64,000 nt of DNA from Bog-159 sp049516155 (GTDB lineage Bacteria; Acidobacteriota; Terriglobia; Bryobacterales; Bryobacteraceae): assembly GCA_049516155.1 (NCBI GenBank), contig JBEKTJ010000003.1, positions 1-64,000 on the forward strand. Direction: 5' to 3'. The notes under the pieces are model-generated. The model worked only from the letters and a program-made list of their open reading frames with translations, made no database searches and had not been told where the DNA came from. The translations under genes and the position numbers were made by a program. This document shows, in pieces, positions 59,940 through 64,000 of this stretch; within the stretch, counting starts at the first letter, position 1; every line of letters begins with the position of its first letter.

Positions 59940-60350
59940 TGGAGACCCTCGCTTTTCAAACCAGACACGACTATGCAGCCGCCCGCGCCGGCATTGAGGT
60001 GCCCATCAGCTTGGCAGTCGGCGGAGCCAGGCCAGTCAGACTGCGGGCGAATTTCGACACAGGAGCCTCGTTTTGCATTTTTCAGCGGCAATATGCCGAG
60101 CAGTTGGGCATTGATGTCGAGAACGGCCAGCATCAAAACGTGAGAACGGCCGCCGGTGTGGGCTTCAGTGTATACGGCCACGTGGTTTCGCTCTCTTGTC
60201 TCGATTGGGAATTCGAGACGATGGTTTATTTTGCCGTAGCGCATGAGTTCACCCGAAACGTCGTCGGGCGCTCTGGGTGGCTGCAACATTTTTCGGTTAG
60301 GTCTAATCGACCACGACGCGGTGCTCTTTCTGAGCCACTATAACGACTAG
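59940..60350 (+). pseudogene. Retropepsin-like aspartyl protease with a +1 frameshift
   Basis: The frame from ATG 59940 carries VRLRANFDTGASFCIFQRQYAEQLGID, the D-T-G-A/S active-site loop of a dimeric retropepsin fold. After GRSGWLQHF it runs into nonsense. Removing one T from the T5 run at 60289-60293 restores HFRLGLIDHDAVLFLSHYND, a sensible protease end, stopping at TAG 60348-60350 (136 residues). The catalytic part is intact in the broken version. Confidence 0.7.
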
Positions 60351-60365
60351 CCTGCTTTTGGGCGC

Positions 60366-62432
60366 CTAATCCCCTAACATCTCCTTAACCAGCCGGTCGG
60401 CCCCATACAACTTGCGCAGCGCCTCCGTCATCCCCGCCGTGTGTACCGCCACCGCGCGATTCGTAGTGCCCTCGTACACGAAATCCCCTACCAGCGACTC
60501 GATGTTCCCATCAAAGATCAGTCCCACAATATCCGCATTCCGGTTGATCACCGGCGACCCCGAATTGCCGCCAATAATGTCATTGGTTGTCACGAAATCG
60601 AGCGGCGTCGCCAGGTCCAGCTTGTCGCGGTTTTCCTTATAACGCGACGGCAGATAGAACGGCCCTTCGAAATCGAAGCTGGTGGCGCGATCCCACAGAC
60701 CGTAGAAGGTGGTCTTGTAGGGAGCCTCGGTGCCATTCATCGGATAACCCTTCACCTGTCCATAGGAGAGCCGAAGGGTGAACGTCGCATCGGGATAAGT
60801 GGTCTTGCCGTACGCCGCGAAGCGCGCCTTGCCCAGCTTCTCGCCAGCCTCCTGTTCCGCGCTTTCCACGTTGTCCTCCTGCCACTTGATCATTTCGCGC
60901 CGCAACGGATCCAGCTTGCGCTCCAGCACGATCATAGGATCGGTGGAAGCCGCCACCGCCGCCTCGCCGCCCTCCACCAGTTGTTTGCGGTACGCCGGAT
61001 CGGCCATCTTGGTCCCGCTGACCAGCGCTGTGGCCGCGTCCTTCGGCGAACGCCCGTCCAGCACAATTTTCAGGAATTCATCGTCCGGTCCCAGTCCGGC
61101 CGTGTCCGCCTCCAGCGCGCCCGTCATCCGTGCGATCTCCATTGCCGGATAAATGGGTGCGGGCGAGAACAAACGGTGTCTCAGCGATTCCAATTGCGAC
61201 TCGTGATATCCTTCCAGCCGCTCGCCGTCCGGCTTCTTGACTTCCGCCACATAGTCCACGATGGTCGCCGCGGTACCGGCGAGTTGCGAATCCGTACCGC
61301 GGTAGAACTGCTGCTTTATGCGTGTAGTCGCTTTACGGGCGGCTTCCGCGATGGCATCCCACGCGCCGCCGTAAGCCTGTTTCCATTCGGGGTTAGCCAT
61401 CACCTTGGCCTTGAAATCCGCTTCATCCTGGCGCTTCTTATCCATCACGTGCTTGTCGAGCAGCCCCGTGTAGCGCCCGTCCAGAGCTTTCACGCTGTTT
61501 TGCAGGCCGAAGATGTTGGAGGCCACCTGGCGCGCCTGCTCCGTGCCCTGCGCGCCATATCGCTCCAGCACCTCAATGCGGTTCCTCAGCACCTTCAGGA
61601 TGGTCGGCTCAATATTATCCCGTTCGAATTCGAGCTGCGCGACGGTATCCAGCCTTTGCGTGCTGCCGGGATGGCCAGGCACGAACACCAGCTCATTATC
61701 GCCGGCGCCCTTGGGATTCCATTTCAAATGATCCTTGCTGTCGATCGGCTTGCCGTTCTCGTAAACGCGGAACAACGCCATATCCAGGTCGTAGCGCGGA
61801 TAAGTGAAATTATCCGGATCGCCGCCGAAGAAGGCGGCCTGGTCTTCCGGCGCGAACACCAGCCGCACGTCGGTGTACTTCTTATAGCGGTAGAGCCAGT
61901 ATTCGCCACCTTGATACAAGGTCACCACATCGGACCGCAGGCCGGTCTTTTCCAGGCTCTCCCGCTCGATTTTGGCGATCGCGGCTTTGCGCTTGGCGAA
62001 TTCTTCTTCCGATGTCTTGGCGTCCTTCAGCGCCGCCTGCACCGTCTGCGTGACGTTCTCCATGGACATCAACACATTCACTTCCAGGTCCGGCGACTTC
62101 ATTTCCTCTTCGGGAGTGGCCGCGTAGAATCCGGTCTTCACGTAGTCGTGCTCGGCCGTGGAGTTCTTTTGCAGTTGGCCGCGCGCCACGTGATGATTGG
62201 TCAGCAGCAGGCCGTGCGCGCTGACGAACGAGCCGGACCCGCCGTCATTCAGGCGCACGCAGGAGAGGCGCACGTGGTCCAGCCATTGCTGCGTAGGAGT
62301 GAAGTGATACTTCTCCTCCAACTGCTTCACGGGCGGATTATCGAATGTCCACATGCCTTCGTCGGCGCACAGGGGCAGACATAACACGGATAGCAGGGCC
62401 GCGGCGTAGCGGCGAAGTTTAGTTATATGCAT
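60366..62432 (-). CDS. S46 dipeptidyl-peptidase (DPP7/DPP11-like)
   Basis: A 688-residue exported peptidase: signal peptide RYAAALLSVLCLPLCA, then the S46 pattern: DEGMWTFDNPPVKQLEEKYHF, SAHGLLLTNHHVARGQLQ (catalytic His), FFGGDPDNFTYPRYDLDMALFRVY (catalytic Asp region), FVPGHPGSTQRLDT, and TTNDIIGGNSGSPVINRNADIVGLIFDGN (catalytic Ser). It removes dipeptides from peptide N-termini in the periplasm. TATAAT on the minus strand is 13 bases before the ATG, giving a very short leader with AGG. DPP7 or DPP11 specificity was not judged. Confidence 0.93.
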   Translation of the reverse strand: MHITKLRRYAAALLSVLCLPLCADEGMWTFDNPPVKQLEEKYHFTPTQQWLDHVRLSCVRLNDGGSGSFVSAHGLLLTNHHVARGQLQKNSTAEHDYVKTGFYAATPEEEMKSPDLEVNVLMSMENVTQTVQAALKDAKTSEEEFAKRKAAIAKIERESLEKTGLRSDVVTLYQGGEYWLYRYKKYTDVRLVFAPEDQAAFFGGDPDNFTYPRYDLDMALFRVYENGKPIDSKDHLKWNPKGAGDNELVFVPGHPGSTQRLDTVAQLEFERDNIEPTILKVLRNRIEVLERYGAQGTEQARQVASNIFGLQNSVKALDGRYTGLLDKHVMDKKRQDEADFKAKVMANPEWKQAYGGAWDAIAEAARKATTRIKQQFYRGTDSQLAGTAATIVDYVAEVKKPDGERLEGYHESQLESLRHRLFSPAPIYPAMEIARMTGALEADTAGLGPDDEFLKIVLDGRSPKDAATALVSGTKMADPAYRKQLVEGGEAAVAASTDPMIVLERKLDPLRREMIKWQEDNVESAEQEAGEKLGKARFAAYGKTTYPDATFTLRLSYGQVKGYPMNGTEAPYKTTFYGLWDRATSFDFEGPFYLPSRYKENRDKLDLATPLDFVTTNDIIGGNSGSPVINRNADIVGLIFDGNIESLVGDFVYEGTTNRAVAVHTAGMTEALRKLYGADRLVKEMLGD

Positions 62433-62445
62433 GGCTTAAACCTAT

Positions 62446-62451
62446 ATTATA
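62446..62451 (-). promoter_or_regulatory. -10 TATAAT of the S46 peptidase gene
   Basis: A perfect minus-strand TATAAT. Thirteen bases separate it from the ATG at 62432. Confidence 0.5.
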
Positions 62452-62473
62452 CGGCTCAAATCGCGAAACGTAC

Positions 62474-62517
62474 TGGAGGGCGGGCAATCTTGCCCGCAGC
62501 CGCCTTTCAGGCGGCCC
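62474..62517. repeat. REP-like palindromic element, copy 2
   Basis: Two perfect hairpins: GCGGGCAA-TC-TTGCCCGC (62480-62497) and GCCGCCT-TTC-AGGCGGC (62499-62515). It is the reverse-complement counterpart of 49525-49564. Confidence 0.6.
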
Positions 62518-62565
62518 TTTCCGGCCAATCTGCTCGTGTAGAATAATTCGAGGAGCGCGCCACCC

Positions 62566-63069
62566 ATGCCCCCTCGCCAAGTCTTCCTAAGTTCCACCGG
62601 CGCGGATCTGCGCACTTACCGCGAAGCCAGGCCGCCTGCCTACTGCGCCTGGGCGGAAGGCCGCCTGCCCACCGAAGCGGAGTGGGAGTCCGCCGCGCGC
62701 GCGGGCCGGGAAGGCGCCCGCTATCCCTGGGGCAATGAGGCGCCGGACCAATTCCGAGCGAATTACATCGAGGGAGGGCCAGGGCAAGCGACCCCCGTTG
62801 GAATTTACCCCGAGGGCGCCACGCCAGACGGTATCCAAGACCTTGCCGGAAATGTCTTCGAATGGACGGCGGATTGGTGGGGAAATTACTCCGAGGGTGC
62901 CGCCAGAAATCCGAAGGGTCCGGAGAAAGGACCGTGGAAAGTGATTCGCGGCGGCTCCTGGATCGTCAATCCGGCCTGGCTTCGCGTGTCATTCCGCAAC
63001 GGGTTCGGCGCTGTAGAACGGTACGTTTACATTGGCTTTCGTTGCGTCCGCGATATCCCATCCCCCTAG
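62566..63069 (+). CDS. DUF4062-start/FGE-sulfatase-domain deletion chimera
   Basis: A 167-residue frame. The first ~21 residues (MPPRQVFLSSTGADLRTYREA) match the start of DUF4062 proteins. From RPPAYCAWAEGRLPTEAEWESAARAG onward it is the C-terminal half of an FGE-sulfatase (SUMF1/EgtB-like) domain: YPWGNEAPDQFRANY, DLAGNVFEWTADWW, WKVIRGGSWIVNPAWLRVSFRNG, YIGFRCVRD. The middle of both domains is absent, as if an in-frame deletion fused the ends of a larger DUF4062...FGE gene. It has TAGAAT at 62539-62544 and GAGGAG upstream. The catalytic Cys pair of true formylglycine-generating enzymes is not seen. It is probably non-functional. Confidence 0.7.
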   Translation: MPPRQVFLSSTGADLRTYREARPPAYCAWAEGRLPTEAEWESAARAGREGARYPWGNEAPDQFRANYIEGGPGQATPVGIYPEGATPDGIQDLAGNVFEWTADWWGNYSEGAARNPKGPEKGPWKVIRGGSWIVNPAWLRVSFRNGFGAVERYVYIGFRCVRDIPSP

Positions 63070-63080
63070 CCACCTCCAGC

Positions 63081-63086
63081 TACAAT
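63081..63086 (+). promoter_or_regulatory. -10 hexamer TACAAT of the aldo/keto reductase gene
   Basis: TACAAT, seven bases, then ATG 63094, with no Shine-Dalgarno. Confidence 0.45.
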
Positions 63087-63093
63087 CGACCTT

Positions 63094-63879
63094 ATGTCCT
63101 TCACCCGCGCCACCCTAGGCCGCACCGGCATCGATGTCTGCCGCCTCGGCCTGGCCTCCAGCTACGGCGCGCCCGCCACCACCGTCGAACAAGCCTTCGA
63201 CCAGGGCGTGAACTATTTCTACTGGGGCAGCCTCCGGCGCAATTCATTCGGCGACGGCCTGCGCGCCCTCGCGCCCCATCGCGACCGCCTCCTTCTTGTA
63301 ACGCAATCCTATTCGCGCCTAGCCTCCCTGATCGGCCCCAGCCTCGAACGCGCCCTGCGCGCCCTGCGCTTCGACTACACCGACGCGCTCCTGCTGGGAT
63401 TGTGGAACGGCGCGCCCCCGCCGCGCATCCTGGATGCCTGCCGCAAACTGCGCGAGCGCGGCCTGGTGCGCTATCTGGCCGTCTCCACGCACAATCGTCC
63501 GCTGATCGCGCGCCTCGCGACCGATCCCCAGTTCGATATCTTCCACGTGCGCTACAACGCCGTACATCGCGGCGCGGAGCGTGAAGTATTCGCGCAGCTA
63601 CCAACCCAAAATCCCCCTGGATTGGTCTCCTTCACCGCCACAAGCTGGCGCCAGCTATTAACCCCCAAGCGCATGCCGCCAGGCGAAAAACTTCCCACCG
63701 CCACGGATTGCTATCGCTTCGTGCTCACCCAACCCGCCGTGAATATCTGCATGACCGGACCGTCCAACGCGTCGCAATTCGGCCATGCCCTCAACGCGCT
63801 AACTCAAGGTCCAATGTCCGACGATGAACTGGCCTGGATGCGGCGCGTGGGGGATGCGATTTATGGAAAGGCGCGCTAA
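63094..63879 (+). CDS. Aldo/keto reductase-like protein
   Basis: A 261-residue TIM-barrel protein: TRATLGRTGIDVCRLGLASSYG, VEQAFDQGVNYFYWGS, ALRALRFDYTDALLLGLWNG, CRKLRERGLVRYLAVSTHNRPL and FVLTQPAVNICMTGPSNASQF follow the family order. The usual D-x3-Y-G of helix 1 is replaced (NYFYWGSLRRNSF), and the K of strand 3 (T-K) is not evident (LLLVTQSYSR), so the catalytic tetrad may be altered. It is shorter than the ~300-residue norm. NADPH reductase activity is therefore uncertain. Confidence 0.8.
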   Translation: MSFTRATLGRTGIDVCRLGLASSYGAPATTVEQAFDQGVNYFYWGSLRRNSFGDGLRALAPHRDRLLLVTQSYSRLASLIGPSLERALRALRFDYTDALLLGLWNGAPPPRILDACRKLRERGLVRYLAVSTHNRPLIARLATDPQFDIFHVRYNAVHRGAEREVFAQLPTQNPPGLVSFTATSWRQLLTPKRMPPGEKLPTATDCYRFVLTQPAVNICMTGPSNASQFGHALNALTQGPMSDDELAWMRRVGDAIYGKAR

Positions 63880-63978
63880 GAACCGCCCTGGGGAGACCGG
63901 CGCAGCGCACGGCGCTGCCCCACGCTTTCCAAAATAGTCTCAACGTTTCAGCGCACCGCGCGGTAATACCTATTAGAA

Positions 63979-64000
63979 ATGGAGCCGGAAGGAATTGCGC
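63979..64000 (+). CDS. Possible start of the next gene (partial)
   Basis: ATG 63979 opens MEPEGIA and runs off the window. The preceding 100 bases contain no other gene; TATTAG lies two bases before the ATG but is not a good -10. Support is minimal. Confidence 0.25.

Noticed and set aside
60441..62384. A 647-codon open frame antisense to the S46 peptidase gene
   Set aside because: The other strand encodes a complete S46 peptidase with signal peptide and promoter. The antisense frame is low-information, Arg/His-rich.

Overview
The window looks like a chromosome segment of a GC-rich Acidobacteriota, most like the Solibacter/Bryobacter group. The support is gene content: two large duplicated-FtsX ABC permeases of the acidobacterial orphan type (26583-28997, 50571-53027), TIGR03437-type beta modules (two secreted paralogues at 3567-5557, the tail of a subtilase at 12069-15350, and two similar modules on a methyltransferase at 6076-7401), a GloVer-repeat secreted protein (29043-30392), a short Hfq-like Sm protein (8755-9054) and a fused SEDS polymerase-transpeptidase (45985-49197). 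No rRNA, tRNA, CRISPR array, prophage or intact insertion sequence was seen.

Layout. 1-5557: methyltransferase and secreted proteins (PQQ-type propeller, TIGR03437 pair). 5561-9054: HIT protein, methyltransferase with beta tail, TPR protein, hotdog thioesterase, Hfq-like protein. 9218-15350 (minus): SH3 lipoprotein, Ppx/GppA phosphatase, secreted subtilase. 15470-24721: glycogen phosphorylase, DinB-like and CsbD proteins, M20 peptidase, EamA transporter, HtrA protease, peptidoglycan-binding protein, Fur-family regulator. 24721-31949: FHA-GAF-PP2C phosphatase, ABC permease, GloVer protein and a conserved unknown. 32059-38225: Pal lipoprotein, then a packed run thpR-cupin-plsY-gpsA-sigma-anti-sigma-DUF3106-glycosyltransferase. 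38202-40165 (minus): a decayed AAA ATPase/DUF4276/regulator cassette. 40189-43236 (minus): boxB and boxC of aerobic benzoyl-CoA degradation. 43457-49197: antitoxin pseudogene, GNAT, a zinc-ribbon membrane protein, YidD, and a FhaA-like protein with the SEDS-PBP fusion. 49706-54481 (minus): Tat-exported TIM barrel protein, ABC permease, membrane protein. 54534-58736: malQ, sugar MFS transporter, mtaB. 58746-64000: a three-gene unknown/DUF5678/retropepsin module carrying frameshifts, S46 peptidase, a DUF4062-FGE deletion chimera and an aldo/keto reductase.

Functional themes: envelope growth (SEDS-PBP, FhaA, Pal, YidD, PlsY/GpsA), envelope proteolysis (HtrA, S8, S46), alpha-glucan turnover (glgP, malQ, MFS) and aromatic degradation (boxBC). 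Two patterns stand out. First, at least 13 first-in-transcript genes have a -10-like hexamer 6-9 bases before the start codon and no Shine-Dalgarno, which predicts leaderless mRNAs, while several internal genes carry good Shine-Dalgarno sites. Second, the accessory genes are selectively damaged: five single-base frameshifts in four genes, an ABC-permease stub, an in-frame deletion chimera and a truncated regulator, while housekeeping genes are intact.
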